Assembly (NCBI GenBank): GCA_029817715.1
Contig: JARUPY010000190.1
Span: 3,162,001 to 3,226,000 of the forward strand
DNA from: Melastoma dodecandrum
Taxonomy: Eukaryota > Streptophyta > Magnoliopsida > Myrtales > Melastomataceae
Reading direction: 5' to 3'
DNA length: 64,000 bases
Shown here: positions 23,374 to 34,146 of the stretch, one piece after another
How the letters are laid out: each line of letters starts with the position of its first letter
Position numbering within the stretch: the first letter of the stretch is position 1
Program-made: the position numbers and the translations under genes
The notes under the pieces: model-generated
What the model saw: the letters and a program-made list of their open reading frames with translations, nothing else
What the model was told of the DNA's origin: nothing
Databases searched by the model: none

Positions 23374-26300
23374 TTCCTGTTATTCTGCAAGTTCCATTTC
23401 CGCAAAGGATAAAGAAAAACACTGATGAGCAACAGTTTAAGAAATTTCTTGAGGTTTTTAAGAAGTTGCAGATCAACATACCTTTTGCGGAGGTACTCGA
23501 GCAAATGCCGAGTTACGTGAAGTTCATGAAGGACATTTTATCGAAGAAGCGGAAGCTTGGAGGGCACGAAACCATCTCACTGACCGAGGAATGCAGTGCG
23601 ATCGTGCAAAGAAGACTCCCACCAAAACTCAAGGATCCAGGTAAGTTCACTATCCCGTGCCACATTGGAACGGATTTTTTTGGTCATGCTTTATGTGATT
23701 TAGGGGCGAGCATCAACTTGATGCCATTTTCAGTGTTCAAGAAATTGAACATCGGCGAAGTAAGACCGACGTCTCTGACTTTGCAATTAGCTGACCGATC
23801 GTACACGTACCCTAAGGGTATTGTGGAAGATGTTTTGGTGAAAGTAGACAGGTTCATCTTCCCCGCGGACTTCGTCATCCTGGATTACGAGGAAGATCGA
23901 GAGGTCCCCATCATCCTAGGACGACCGTTCTTAGCAACGGGGAGGACACTAATCGATGTCCAGAAGGGAGAGCTTACCATGAGGGTCCACGACCAAGAGG
24001 TGACGTTCAACATGGACAAGGCTATGAAAATGCCTAACGAAATTTATGAATGCAGGTACGTGGACATACTTGAGGAAGTTTCCATCGAGACGTTCCTAGA
24101 AGCATTTGAGCTACAGCCGGAAGAAGAATTGCCGAAGGAAGATGCATTACAAGATGAGAAGTCTGAGGAAGAGGTGGCCTTTGTGCGGCAATTCCAAAGG
24201 GTGGAACCCCTGGACCGACCTGCAACGACCACTAAGCCGTCCATTGAAGAACCCCCGAAGCTGGAACTAAAGCCGTTGCCTGACCACTTAAGGTATTCCT
24301 ACCTGGGTAAGGACAATACTCTTCCGGTTATTATTTCATCGTCATTAACTAACGAACATGAAGAGATGCTGCTACGAGTGCTTCGGGAGCACAAGACAGC
24401 TATTGGATGGACCATCGCAGACATAAAGGGGATTAGTCCAGCAGTTTGCATGCACAAGATTGTCCTGGACAGTGACAAGAAGCCATCAGTCGAACATCAA
24501 AGGCGATTAAACCCGCATATGAAGGAGGTGGTAAGGAAAGAAGTTATTAGATGGCTTGATGCAGGTATCATTTATCCGATCTCGGATAGCTCGTGGGTGA
24601 GCCCAGTTCAGTGCGTGCCTAAAAAAGGAGGCATAACGGTGGTCGAGAACAGCAAGAGTGAGCTCATTCCAACAAGGACGGTCACCGGATGGAGAATATG
24701 CATGGACTACAGGAGGCTCAATGCAGCCACATGCAAGGATCATTTCCCGCTTCCCTTCATCGATCAGATGTTGGACCGTCTCGCAGGTAAGAGTTTTTAT
24801 TGTTTTCTGGACGGATATTCAGGTTATAATCAGATAGCGATCGCACCGGAGGATCAGGAAAAGACCACCTTCACTTGCCCCTACGGTACGTTCGCTTTCC
24901 GTCGTATGCCGTTTGGATTATGTAATGCGCCTGCCACGTTTCAGCGATGTATGACAGCGATTTTTTCGGACATGATTGAGAAGACCATTGAGGTATTCAT
25001 GGATGATTTCTCAGTCTTTGGAGTGTCATTTAAAAATTGTTTGGATAATCTTGCGGCTGTTCTTGCACGATGTGAACAGACTAACCTGATTCTGAATTGG
25101 GAAAAGTGCCACTTCATGGTGCGCGAAGGCATTGTGCTTGGTCACAGGATTTCGGAGAGTGGTATCGAAGTGGACAAGGCCAAAGTGGAGACGATCGAGA
25201 AGCTACCCCCTCCAACATCAGTGAAAGGAGTCCGAAGCTTCTTGGGACACGCTGGCTTCTACAGGAGATTTATTAAGGACTTCTCGAAGATCACCAAGTC
25301 GCTATGCAATCTCTTGGAGAAGGATGCACCATTCCTTTTCGACAGTAAGTGTATGGAAGCATTCCTTACACTAAAAGAGAGGTTAGTATCATCACCGATC
25401 ATTGTCGCCCCTGATTGGAACTTGCCTTTCGAACTGATGTGCGATGCGAGTGATTTAGCTGTAGGAGCGGTGTTTGGACAAAAGAGAGATAAGCACTTTC
25501 GTGCTATTTACTATGCTAGTAGAACACTTGACTCCGCCCAGGTTAATTACACGACAACAGAAAAAGAAATGTTGGCGATTGTGTTTGCTTTCGATAAGTT
25601 TAGGCCCTATTTGATTGGGTGTTCAGTGATTGTGCATACTGATCATGCGGCCATACGTTACTTGATTTCTAAGGCGGACTCAAAACCGCGACTAATCCGT
25701 TGGGTGTTATTATTGCAAGAGTTTGATCTTACCATCGTAGACAGGAAAGGTTCCGAGAACCAAGTGGCTGATCACCTATCCAGGCTGGAGGAGGGAATGG
25801 CGAGCACACCTTCGACTCTGATCAACGATTCCTTCCCTGATGAGCAACTGTTCGTTATGGAGGTAGCCGCGCCTTGGTATGCCGACTATGTGAACTACAT
25901 AGTCGCAAATATTTTTCCTCCGGACATGACAAGCCAACAGCGGAAAATGTTCATCCATGACGTTAAATTCTATATGTGGGATGAACCTTTGCTTTTTCGG
26001 AAATGTGCAGACCAGGTCATTCGGCGTTGTGTTCCGGAGGAAGAAATCAGGCCGATCCTTGAGCAATGCCATGCCGCCCCGTACGGTGGACATTTCGGTG
26101 GTCAGAAAACCGCAGCAAAGGTCTTACAATCAGGTTTCTACTGGCCCTCATTATTTAAGGATGCTCACACTTTTGTAGCACAGTGCGATCGCTGCCAACG
26201 GGTAGGAAATATTTCACGTCGTGATGAAATGCCCTTAAATAATATTCTAGAAGTCGAACTGTTCGATGTGTGGGGGATAGATTTCATGGGGCCCTTTGTT

Positions 26301-27155
26301 GATTCCTTAAAGAACAAATACATTTTAGTGGCTGTTGATTATGTGTCCAAATGGGTAGAAGTTGTCGCATTACCCACTAACGATGCTCGTGGAGTTTTGA
26401 AATTTCTTAGACAGATTTTCACGCGGTTCGGAACACCACGAGCCATCCTCAGTGACGGTGGAGCTCATTTCTGCAACAACAAGTTCACTACACTGATGCG
26501 GAAATATGGAATCAAGCATAAGGTGGCGTTGCCCTACCATCCTCAAACATGCGGCCAAGTAGAAGTGTCCAACCGCGAAATCAAGAGGATCTTGGAGAAA
26601 ACGGTAAGTGCTAATCGAAAAGATTGGTCCACCAAACTTGACGATGCGCTATGGGCATACAGGACAGCCTTCAAGACCCCGATTGGGACATCGCCGTACA
26701 AGCTAGTATATGGAAAAGCCTGTCATCTGCCGGTGGAGCTAGAGCACAAGGCTTATTGGGCGGTTCAAAAGCTTAACCTGGACCCAAGCGCAACAGGGGA
26801 GCAGCGATTAATGCAGCTGAATGAAATGGAGGAATTTCGGAGAGACGCATACGAGAATGCTCGCATTTACAAAGAGAAGACCAAGGCGTGGCATGATCGT
26901 CAACTTAAAGAGCGTAAATTCTCCCCTGGTCAGTTAGTACTTTTATTCAATTCACGGCTTCGGTTGTTTCCAGGGAAACTCAAATCGCGCTGGTCAGGAC
27001 CTTTCGAAATTACCCAGGTACTACCATTCGGTGTTCTCGAATTAGTAGGTACTGACTCTTCTGACAGGTTCAAGGTGAATGCAAGTTGCGTCAAGCCATA
27101 CTTTGGAGGTGTTGTCCACCGGGATCCGCGAACACTAATGATGAAAGACACGTAA
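23247..27155 (+). CDS. Athila-type pol polyprotein (protease, RT, RNase H, integrase)
   Basis: The polyprotein makes and integrates element cDNA. The frame is open from 23247 (after a TGA at 23244-23246) to the stop at 27155; its first ATG is at 23364. Domains in order: aspartic protease with [11 protein letters not shown]; reverse transcriptase with [20 protein letters not shown] and catalytic FMDD; RNase H with [12 protein letters not shown] and [14 protein letters not shown]; integrase zinc finger ([16 protein letters not shown]); and the DDE core ([25 protein letters not shown]). No stop interrupts about 1,300 codons. It is one frame back (-1) from gag, with the transition somewhere between 23247 and about 23370. 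Most likely a 1-bp loss broke a single gag-pol frame, possibly in the AAAA run near 23258; programmed frameshifting is the alternative. Confidence 0.92.
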   Translation, partial: AARTEKEQARAKRQAKVRETESGKDSEHHSSETPVRTNPVPVIPVILQVPFPQRIKKNTDEQQFKKFLEVFKKLQINIPFAEVLEQMPSYVKFMKDILSKKRKLGGHETISLTEECSAIVQRRLPPKLKDPGKFTIPCHIGTDFFGHALCDLGASINLMPFSVFKKLNIGEVRPTSLTLQLADRSYTYPKGIVEDVLVKVDRFIFPADFVILDYEEDREVPIILGRPFLATGRTLIDVQKGELTMRVHDQEVTFNMDKAMKMPNEIYECRYVDILEEVSIETFLEAFELQPEEELPKEDALQDEKSEEEVAFVRQFQRVEPLDRPATTTKPSIEEPPKLELKPLPDHLRYSYLGKDNTLPVIISSSLTNEHEEMLLRVLREHKTAIGWTIADIKGISPAVCMHKIVLDSDKKPSVEHQRRLNPHMKEVVRKEVIRWLDAGIIYPISDSSWVSPVQCVPKKGGITVVENSKSELIPTRTVTGWRICMDYRRLNAATCKDHFPLPFIDQMLDRLAGKSFYCFLDGYSGYNQIAIAPEDQEKTTFTCPYGTFAFRRMPFGLCNAPATFQRCMTAIFSDMIEKTIEVFMDDFSVFGVSFKNCLDNLAAVLARCEQTNLILNWEKCHFMVREGIVLGHRISESGIEVDKAKVETIEKLPPPTSVKGVRSFLGHAGFYRRFIKDFSKITKSLCNLLEKDAPFLFDSKCMEAFLTLKERLVSSPIIVAPDWNLPFELMCDASDLAVGAVFGQKRDKHFRAIYYASRTLDSAQVNYTTTEKEMLAIVFAFDKFRPYLIGCSVIVHTDHAAIRYLISKADSKPRLIRWVLLLQEFDLTIVDRKGSENQVADHLSRLEEGMASTPSTLINDSFPDEQLFVMEVAAPWYADYVNYIVANIFPPDMTSQQRKMFIHDVKFYMWDEPLLFRKCADQVIRRCVPEEEIRPILEQCHAAPYGGHFGGQKTAAKVLQSGFYWPSLFKDAHTFVAQCDRCQRVGNISRRDEMPLNNILEVELFDVWGIDFMGPFVDSLKNKYILVAVDYVSKWVEVVALPTNDARGVLKFLRQIFTRFGTPRAILSDGGAHFCNNKFTTLMRKYGIKHKVALPYHPQTCGQVEVSNREIKRILEKTVSANRKDWSTKLDDALWAYRTAFKTPIGTSPYKLVYGKACHLPVELEHKAYWAVQKLNLDPSATGEQRLMQLNEMEEFRRDAYENARIYKEKTKAWHDRQLKERKFSPGQLVLLFNSRLRLFPGKLKSRWSGPFEITQVLPFGVLELVGTDSSDRFKVNASCVKPYFGGVVHRDPRTLMMKDT

Positions 27156-27165
27156 AAGACCAAAG

Positions 27166-27214
27166 CGTCAGGCTGACGACGTTAAATCAAGCGCTGCTCG
27201 GGAGGCAACCCGAG
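27166..27214 (+). promoter_or_regulatory. Two stem-loops just after pol
   Basis: CGTCA-GGC-TGACG (27166-27178) and CTCGGG-AGGCAA-CCCGAG (27197-27214) are perfect stems 18 bp apart, starting 10 bp after the pol stop. The second lies in the GCGCT...GGGAGGCAACCC block that I recall as widely conserved downstream of pol in Athila and related elements. Function unknown; an RNA element is the natural guess. Confidence 0.6.
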
Positions 27215-27351
27215 TCAAATTTTATTTCATTTTCTTGGTTAAATTGTTTTATTTCAGTTTTTGAGTTTGATTTTGGCTAAATTGTCCAGGGAGCAGAAAT
27301 TACGGAGCGATAAAATCACGGGACCGGTGCAACTAAAAGGAGAAGTCAGAC

Positions 27352-27740
27352 ATAATGGTGCAGCTGCACCATTATTTCGTGCAGCTGCATGGGGGACGAA
27401 GGAAGACCGTCTGACATGGCGGTGCAGCTGCATCGTCCAGGTCATGCAGCTGCACGACTCATCCAGAAGGACAAGCATCGACAACAGAGGACTCGGTGCA
27501 GCTGCAACCAAATTTCTTGCAGCTGCACGACTAGGGGAGGCCATCAGACCGATCCGTGCAGCTGCACGAAGCTTGGGCTGCAGCTGCACGCTTATAGTGA
27601 GACAATTCAGGGGGCTGTCTGACCGGTCGTTGCAGCTGCAACGACCTCTCGTGCAGCTGCACGAGGCCCCCAGAAACTCAGTACAGATCATCCGACAGGG
27701 TCGTGCAGCTGCACGACCCGACCGGTGCAGCTGCACCGGT
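27352..27740. repeat. Palindrome array between pol and the extra ORF
   Basis: Twelve copies of TGCAGCTGCA form six pairs with 11- or 12-bp gaps and 29-42 bp linkers. First pair: 27359-27368 and 27380-27389. Fourth pair: 27557-27566 and 27579-27588. Last pair: 27704-27713 and 27726-27735. The linkers share a TCTGAC...GGTCG-like phrase, so the basic unit is a diverged tandem repeat of about 64-76 bp. Several copies extend into longer perfect palindromes: 27352-27375 (24 bp), 27625-27646 (22), 27698-27719 (22) and 27721-27740 (20). The motif pairs are the same type as in the LTR. Confidence 0.85.
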
Positions 27741-28047
27741 TCAGATCTGCGAAACAAAAAGAAGAGGGGCCGGCCGCCCAAACCCTAAAATCATTTTTTT
27801 TTCTCTCGCTCACTCGCAGGTCATCTCCCCCAGACGCCCCACCACCTCCGGTGCTTGACGATTCCGCCGATTTCCGTCGTCCACAACCTCCCCCGGTGTA
27901 AGTATCGTTTCTTACCTCTCGAGCTCAAGCGCCCCTGTCCAAATCTCTTCGCTCGGACCTCAGGTGCGCTTTCTTTCCGTCGCTTCTCCGGCAATTAGTG
28001 GCTCTTAACTGTTAGATTAGGACGTGCGTAGGTGACGATTTGGTTGG

Positions 28048-28752
28048 ATGGCTCCTAAGAGGCAGAAAACCGGTGCCGGGTCTTCCTCGGGGCACACCGA
28101 GGACGATAGGATTAGGGAAGCGGCAATGACCCGCTCTATCATTGAGGAGCGCGGGATTAACGCTAATGAGCGGTATCTCGAAAGCTTCCAGTACATAATT
28201 GATAAGCTAGGATGGGTCGAGTTTTGCTGGGAACCGGCTCCGGCTAGTATACCTTTGGTTAGGGAATTCTATGCGAATGCGCATACCTATGACCCGAACG
28301 GTGAAACAATTCGGGTCAAGAATAAGAAAGTGGTATTTAGTCCGGATGCAATTGCGTTGCTTTATAACTTACCCCGTTATGAAACTGATGGCTGGAATGC
28401 GTATCTCGCCGAATCCTTTGATGCCCAAGCAATATTAGAGACATTAACTAGGGACCGGGCAGGAGCACGTTGGATATTGTCGACATCACAAGAACCCATT
28501 GCACTCCAGGGTTCAGATCTCCACGCGACGGCGAAGATGTGGCAACTCTTCGTCTCCGCACGACTTATCCCGGGAACCAACGTCTCCCGTTTAACTAAGG
28601 AAAGGGCGGCGCTGATATAGTGCATATTGCAGTTGAAACAAATTGATGTAGGGGTAGTAATTAATGGTATGATTCATCGTTGCCTTCGTGAACTTAATCT
28701 TGGATTATGGTTTTCCACCATAATCACTGAGTTGTGTAGACAGGCAGGGATG
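28048..28752 (+). pseudogene. Extra 3' ORF (plant-transposon-protein type), N-terminal part
   Basis: From ATG 28048, MAPKRQKTGAGSSSGH is followed by a globular domain (YIIDKLGWVEFCWEPAPA, VREFYANA, DAIALLYNLP, WQLFVSARLIPGTN). It resembles the 'putative plant transposon protein' domain found in an extra ORF between integrase and the 3' LTR of Athila/Tat elements; its biochemical role is not known to me. TAG at 28618-28620 interrupts it; the inverted copy has TAC (Tyr) there. After 28752 the gene is cut by the inverted insertion and resumes at 35480. Confidence 0.8.
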
Positions 28753-29379
28753 AATCATACCATTAATTACTACCCCTACATCAATTTGTTTCAACTGCAA
28801 TATGCAGTATATCAGCGCCGCCCTTTCCTTAGTTAAACGGGAGACGTTGGTTCCCGGGATAAGTCGTGCGGAGACGAAGAGTTGCCACATCTTCGCCGTC
28901 GCGTGGAGATCTGAACCCTGGAGTGCAATGGGTTCTTGTGATGTCGACAATATCCAACGTGCTCCTGCCCGGTCCCTAGTTAATGTCTCTAATATTGCTT
29001 GGGCATAAAAGGATTCGGCGAGATACGCATTCCAGCCATCAGTTTCATAACGGGGTAAGTTATAAAGCAACGCAATTGCGTCCGGACTAAATACCACTTT
29101 CTTATTCTTGACCCGAATTGTTTCACCGTTCGGGTCATAGGTATGCGCATTCGCATAGAATTCCCTAACCAAAGGTATACTAGCCGGAGCCGGTTCCCAG
29201 CAAAACTCGACCCATCCTAGCTTATCAATTATGTACTGGAAGCTTTCGAGATACCGCTCATTAGCGTTAATCCCGCGCTCCTCAATGATAGAGCGGGTCA
29301 TTGCCGCTTCCCTAATCCTATCGTCCTCGGTGTGCCCCGAGGAAGACCCGGCACCGGTTTTCTGCCTCTTAGGAGCCAT
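28750..29379 (-). pseudogene. Inverted copy of the extra ORF N-terminus
   Basis: Minus-strand ATG at 29379, same protein as 28048-28752. Here the frame passes the site that is TAG in the plus copy (IYCILQLKQIDVGVVINGMIH) before running into the loop. It has no C-terminal half. Immediately upstream (29380-29979) is the inverted spacer with its palindrome pairs, joined at 29979/29980 to the exact end of LTR A. Confidence 0.85.
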
Positions 29380-29979
29380 CCAACCAAATCGTCACCTACG
29401 CACGTCCTAATCTAACAGTTAAGAGCCACTAATTGCCGGAGAAGCGACGGAAAGAAAGCACACCTGAGGTCCGAGCGAAGAGATTTGGACAGGGGCGCTT
29501 GACCTCGAGAGGTAAGAAACGATACTTACACCGGGGGAGGTTGTGGACGACGGAAATCGGCGGAATCGTCAAGCACCGGAGGTGGTGGGGCGTCTGGGGG
29601 AGATGACCTGCGAGTGAGGGAGAGAAAAAAAAATGATTTTAGGGTTTGGGCGGCCGGCCCCTCTTCTATTTGTTTCGCAGATCTGAACCGGTGCAGCTGC
29701 ACCGATCGGGTCGTGCAGCTGCACGACCCTGTCGGATGATCTGTACTGAGTTTCTGGGGGTCTCGTGCAGCTGCACGAGAGGTCGTTGCAGCTGCAACGA
29801 CCGGTCAGACAGCCCCCTGAATTGTCTCACTATAAGCGTGCAGCTGCACGAAGCTTGGGCTGCAGCTGCACGGATCGGTCTGATGGCCTCCCCTAGTCGT
29901 GCAGCTGCAAGAAATTTGGTTGCAGCTGCACCGAGTCCTCTGTTGTCGATGCTTGTCCTTCTGGATGAGTCGTGCAGCT

Positions 29980-31344
29980 TGTTCGCTAAAACGCACTCGC
30001 AAGTATACGGGTCGCGCCAAGTAATAAAGTGATGAGAAAGATCGTTCCCACGAGGACTGATTAAACAGAATCTACTGCCAAAATTCAATTATTGAGTTCA
30101 AATTCTAGTCAAGAAGGTTGAGTAATGAAAGGTTTGGTGCAAGAAAGTAAATCGCAAGAAAAATGAAAGCAAGGTTGTAATTCAAATAATAAAGGCCTAG
30201 GACTCCGAATCCCCTATCGATTCGTAGATTATCACACTCTCTCTTCCTCAATTCAATCCGTTTTACCGTTTACTAACCACAATTCCCTAACAATCGCTAC
30301 ACCTCTCTCGAGGCTGTAACTGTGAATTACTAATCACCCGTAAACCTATATTTCTATAGCGAATCACGAATAATCAGAATTCCTTGAGATCCAATTGTTC
30401 TCTCGGTTACCTACGAGTGTATATCTCTATACTCCTCTTAGTTAAGCCGATCTCTCGGCCTTAACCTAAGTTATGTTTCCCTCTTCTAATCTTAAGTCTC
30501 TCTCGAGTTCACTTAGGACTAAGAGTTCATACAAACCGGCGATCAACCCGATAGGTAAGCATTAAACACAGAAGAAACACAAGTAAACGATAAATATTCT
30601 TGAATTGATTCCGAAAAAATAGATAACCAACTACACGAGTCGGTTCATCATCATCCTAGAAAAAAGATGTTTAGTTCGACATCGCAAACGAAACAAAAAG
30701 CAAAGAGAAAAGAAAAATCGTCGAAGTCTCCATCAACGTCTTCGTCTCCTTGTTCCTAGCCGTCGTCGGGTGCCAAAACTAAAGTCCGAAGGGGAAGAAA
30801 GAGGAAGCTCTCCCATAAACCTAAAATCCAATCTTTTTATTCCTAAAGCAAATCTAAAAAATAAAATCTAATTTTCGGGCAATATTATGTCGTGCAGCTG
30901 CAAGGTGAATTCGTTGCAGCTGCAACGACCTCTCTGAAGCTCTTTTCAATTTGCCCTGACGCACTCGTGCAGCTGCAAGGGACTGGCGTTGCAGCTGCAA
31001 CGACCAGTCTGACGTCCTTGATCGATTCCTCCTTTCGTCGTGCAGCTGCATGAGCTTGGAGTTGCAGCTGCACGAGCTTGTCTGTCGTTCTTCTGCTTTA
31101 CTTGTGCAGCTGCAAGAGCTTCACTGTGCAGCTGCACTAAATCCTCCGCCTTCTATTCCTCTTCATCCTTCACCCTTTTTGCTTTGTTTTCCGTCATGCC
31201 TTCATTTACTTCATACGATCACAAAGCAAACGTGATGAATGACAATTTACAGCTCAATTGGCAACAATAACCATTAAAATTCTCGAAACTAACTAGAATT
31301 AAGCCTAAATGTGATAATATAACTCTATTTTACTAGAGTTATCA
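29980..31344 (-). repeat. LTR A (minus orientation)
   Basis: Full LTR from TGTTCGC (29980, complement of the CGAACA end) to GAGTTATCA (31344, complement of TGATAACTC). It keeps all four TGCAGCTGCA pairs. The TATA box reads AATAAAAAG, whereas the 5' LTR has TATAAAAAG. Its U5 end is joined directly to internal spacer sequence, with no primer site, gag or pol. Confidence 0.9.
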
Positions 31345-32066
31345 CACCCCCAAACCTAATCTTTGCTAGTCCTCGAGCAAAACAAAATAAAACATGCCAA
31401 GGCGAAGCAAACACAACTCAACGTCACTCCTCAGACCACCTTAATCCTTTGATTGCAAATTGTCCTTAAATACCCTCAGATGAGGTCGCACACTTCATTC
31501 AGAGTCAGAGTCTATTCACTGCTAGCGTGTGCTATTAACACTTTGCTTTAAAACTCATCCTAGTAGGTTACCCTTTCACAATGATTACCACACACCCTCG
31601 AATCTTTCATAGCCACCGAGGAATTTTCAGGGACTTACCTCTTGCCCCCTCCTTCCACCTACTCATGAACCTTCTACTCAATCATTCTTGTTTCATTTTT
31701 TTTTTCGATTGCACGACTCTAAATGCTAATCAACTCCCGCAAACGCCCGTGTAGCGAGTTCTCAGTCAGTGTCTCCCGGTCCAGTTGGACCAAGGCACTA
31801 GGTGATAACGCACCCCTAGGACGAAAACTCGAGCTGCAAGGAAGACTCACACCACAAGCACATATCCAGGCCTTATCTTTTCATTACTCACTAATCGTTG
31901 CTTCTTTTTCAATTTTTCACACTTCCTAGCCTGGATATTGGTGCTCAGAGCCTTGGCAACCGTTTTCTTTCTCTCTTCTTTTTTTTTTTACAAAGGTCAG
32001 AGCTAGCTTCAAGAGTTGGTTTAAGAGCCCCAACTTATCCCAGTGGCTATACTTTCAAGGAAGGTG
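31345..32066 (-). repeat. 3' UTR segment with polypurine tract, unit 1
   Basis: Reading minus, the 722-bp segment ends in the polypurine tract AGGTTTGGGGGTG (complement at 31345-31357), directly before LTR A's TGATAAC. It contains the phrase TTTGCTCGAGGACTAGCAAAG, familiar from Athila/Tat 3' ends. The small plus-strand ORFs at 31723-32104 fall inside it and are not genes. Confidence 0.85.
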
Positions 32067-33424
32067 TAAAACGCACACGCAAGTATACGGGTCGCGCCAA
32101 GTAATAAAGTGATGAGAAAGATCGTTCCCACGAGGACTGATTAGACAGAATCTACTGCCAATAGTCAATTATTGAGTTCAAATTCTAGTCAAGAAGGTTG
32201 AGTAATGAAAGGTTGGATGCAAGAAAGTAAATCGCAAGAAAAATAGAAGCAAGATTGTAATTCAAATAATAAAGGCCTAGGACTCCGAATCCACTATCGA
32301 TTCGTAGATTATCGCACTCTCTCTTCCTCAATTCAATTCGTTTTACCGTTTACTAACCACAATTCCCTAACAATCGCTACACCTCTCTCGAGGCTGTAAC
32401 TGTGAATTACTAATCACCCGTAAACCTATATTTCTATAGCGAATCACGAATAATCAGAATTCCTTGAGATCCAATTGTTCTCTCGGTTACCTACGAGTGT
32501 ATATCTCTATACTCCTCTTAGTTAAGCCGATCTCTCGGCCTTAACCTAAGTTATGTTTCCCTCTTCTAATCTTAAGTCTCTCTCGAGTTCACTTAGGACT
32601 AAGAGTTCATACAAACCGGCGATCAACCCGATAGGTGAGCATTAAACACAGAAGAAACATAAGTAAACGATAAATCTTCTTGAATTGATTCCGAAAAAAT
32701 AGATAACCAACTACACGAGTCGGTTCATCATCATCCTAGAAAAAGATGTTTAGTTCGACATCGCAAACGAAACAAAAAGCAAAGAGAAAAGAAAGATCGT
32801 CGAAGTCTCCATCAACGTCTTCGTCTCCTTGTTCCTAGCCGTCGTCGGGTGCCAAAACTAAAGTCCGAAGGGGAAGAAAGAGGAAGCTCTCCCATAAACC
32901 TAAAATCCAATCTTTTTATTCCTAAAGCAAATCTAAAAAAATAAAATCTAATTTTCGGGCAATATTATGTCGTGCAGCTGCAAGATGAATTCGTTGCAGC
33001 TGCAACGACCTCTCTGAAGCTCTTTTCAATTTGCCCTGTCGCACTCGTGCAGCTGCAAGGGACTGGCGTTGCAGCTGCAACGACCAGTCTGATGCCCTTG
33101 ATCGATTCCTCCTTTCGTCGTGCAGCTGCATGAGCTTGGAGTTGCAGCTGCACGAGCTTGTCTGTCGTTCTTCTGCTTTACTTGTGCAGCTGCAAGAGCT
33201 TCACTGTGCAGCTGCACTAAATCCTCCGCCTTCTATTCCTCTTCATCCTTCACCCTTTTTGCTTTGTTTTCCGTCATGCCTTCATTTACTTCATACGATC
33301 ACAAAGCAAACGTGATGAATGACAATTTACAGCTCAATTGGCAACAATAACCATTAAAATTCTCGAAACTAACTAGAATTAAGCCTAAATGTGATAATAT
33401 AACTCTATTTTACTAGAGTTATCA
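32067..33424 (-). repeat. LTR B (minus orientation)
   Basis: Same as LTR A but lacking the last 7 bp of the U5 end: the complement of GCGTTTTA is joined to the UTR phrase CACCTTCCTT. It lies 2,080 bp from LTR A in register. The TATA box is AATAAAAAG, as in LTR A. Confidence 0.9.
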
Positions 33425-34146
33425 CACCCCCAAACCTAATCTTTGCTAGTCCTCGAGCAAAACAAAATAAAACATGCCAAGGCGAAGCAAACACAACTCA
33501 ACGTCACTCCTCAGACCACCTTAATCCTTTGATTGCAAATTGTCCTTAAATACCCTCAGATGAGGTCGCACACTTCATTCAGAGTCAGAGTCTATTCACT
33601 GCTAGCGTGTGCTATTAACACTTTGCTTTAAAACTCATCCTAGTAGGTTACCCTTTCACAATGATTACCACACACCCTCGAATCTTTCATAGCCACCGAG
33701 GAATTTTCAGGGACTTACCTCTTGCCCCCTCCTTCCACCTACTCATGAACCTTCTACTCAATCATTCTTGTTTCATTTTTTTTTTCGATTGCACGACTCT
33801 AAATGCTAATCAACTCCCGCAAACGCCCGTGTAGCGAGTTCTCAGTCAGTGTCTCCCGGTCCAGTTGGACCAAGGCACTAGGTGATAACGCACCCCTAGG
33901 ACGAAAACTCGAGCTGCAAGGAAGACTCACACCACAAGCACATATCCAGGCCTTATCTTTTCATTACTCACTAATCGTTGCTTCTTTTTCAATTTTTCAC
34001 ACTTCCTAGCCTGGATATTGGTGCTCAGAGCCTTGGCAACCGTTTTCTTTCTCTCTTCTTTTTTTTTTTACAAAGGTCAGAGCTAGCTTCAAGAGTTGGT
34101 TTAAGAGCCCCAACTTATCCCAGTGGCTATACTTTCAAGGAAGGTG
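33425..34146 (-). repeat. 3' UTR segment with polypurine tract, unit 2
   Basis: This appears base-for-base the same as 31345-32066 wherever I compared, shifted by 2,080 bp, including the polypurine tract (complement at 33425-33437). The near-identity points to recent tandem duplication. Confidence 0.88.

Larger units (their letters stand above)
27448..29979. repeat. 1.23-kb near-perfect inverted repeat with 71-bp loop
   Basis: The left arm is 27448-28678, the right arm 28750-29979, and the loop 28679-28749. Both arms carry the same spacer palindromes and the same extra-ORF N-terminus. Differences are few: one Asp/Tyr codon, TAG versus TAC, a handful of single bases, and a flipped 12-bp core (27567-27578 versus 29849-29860). 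The left arm's ORF is on plus, the right arm's on minus. A transcript across it would fold into a long hairpin. Confidence 0.92.

Noticed and set aside
27352..27740. CRISPR-like look of the regularly repeated palindromes
   Set aside because: Repeat core is only 10 bp, gaps alternate between 11-12 and 29-42 bp, linkers are themselves related, and this is a plant retroelement.
27254..27788. 175-codon ORFs on both strands of the pol-ORF spacer
   Set aside because: Open on both strands only because the palindromic repeat lacks stops; composition follows the repeat.
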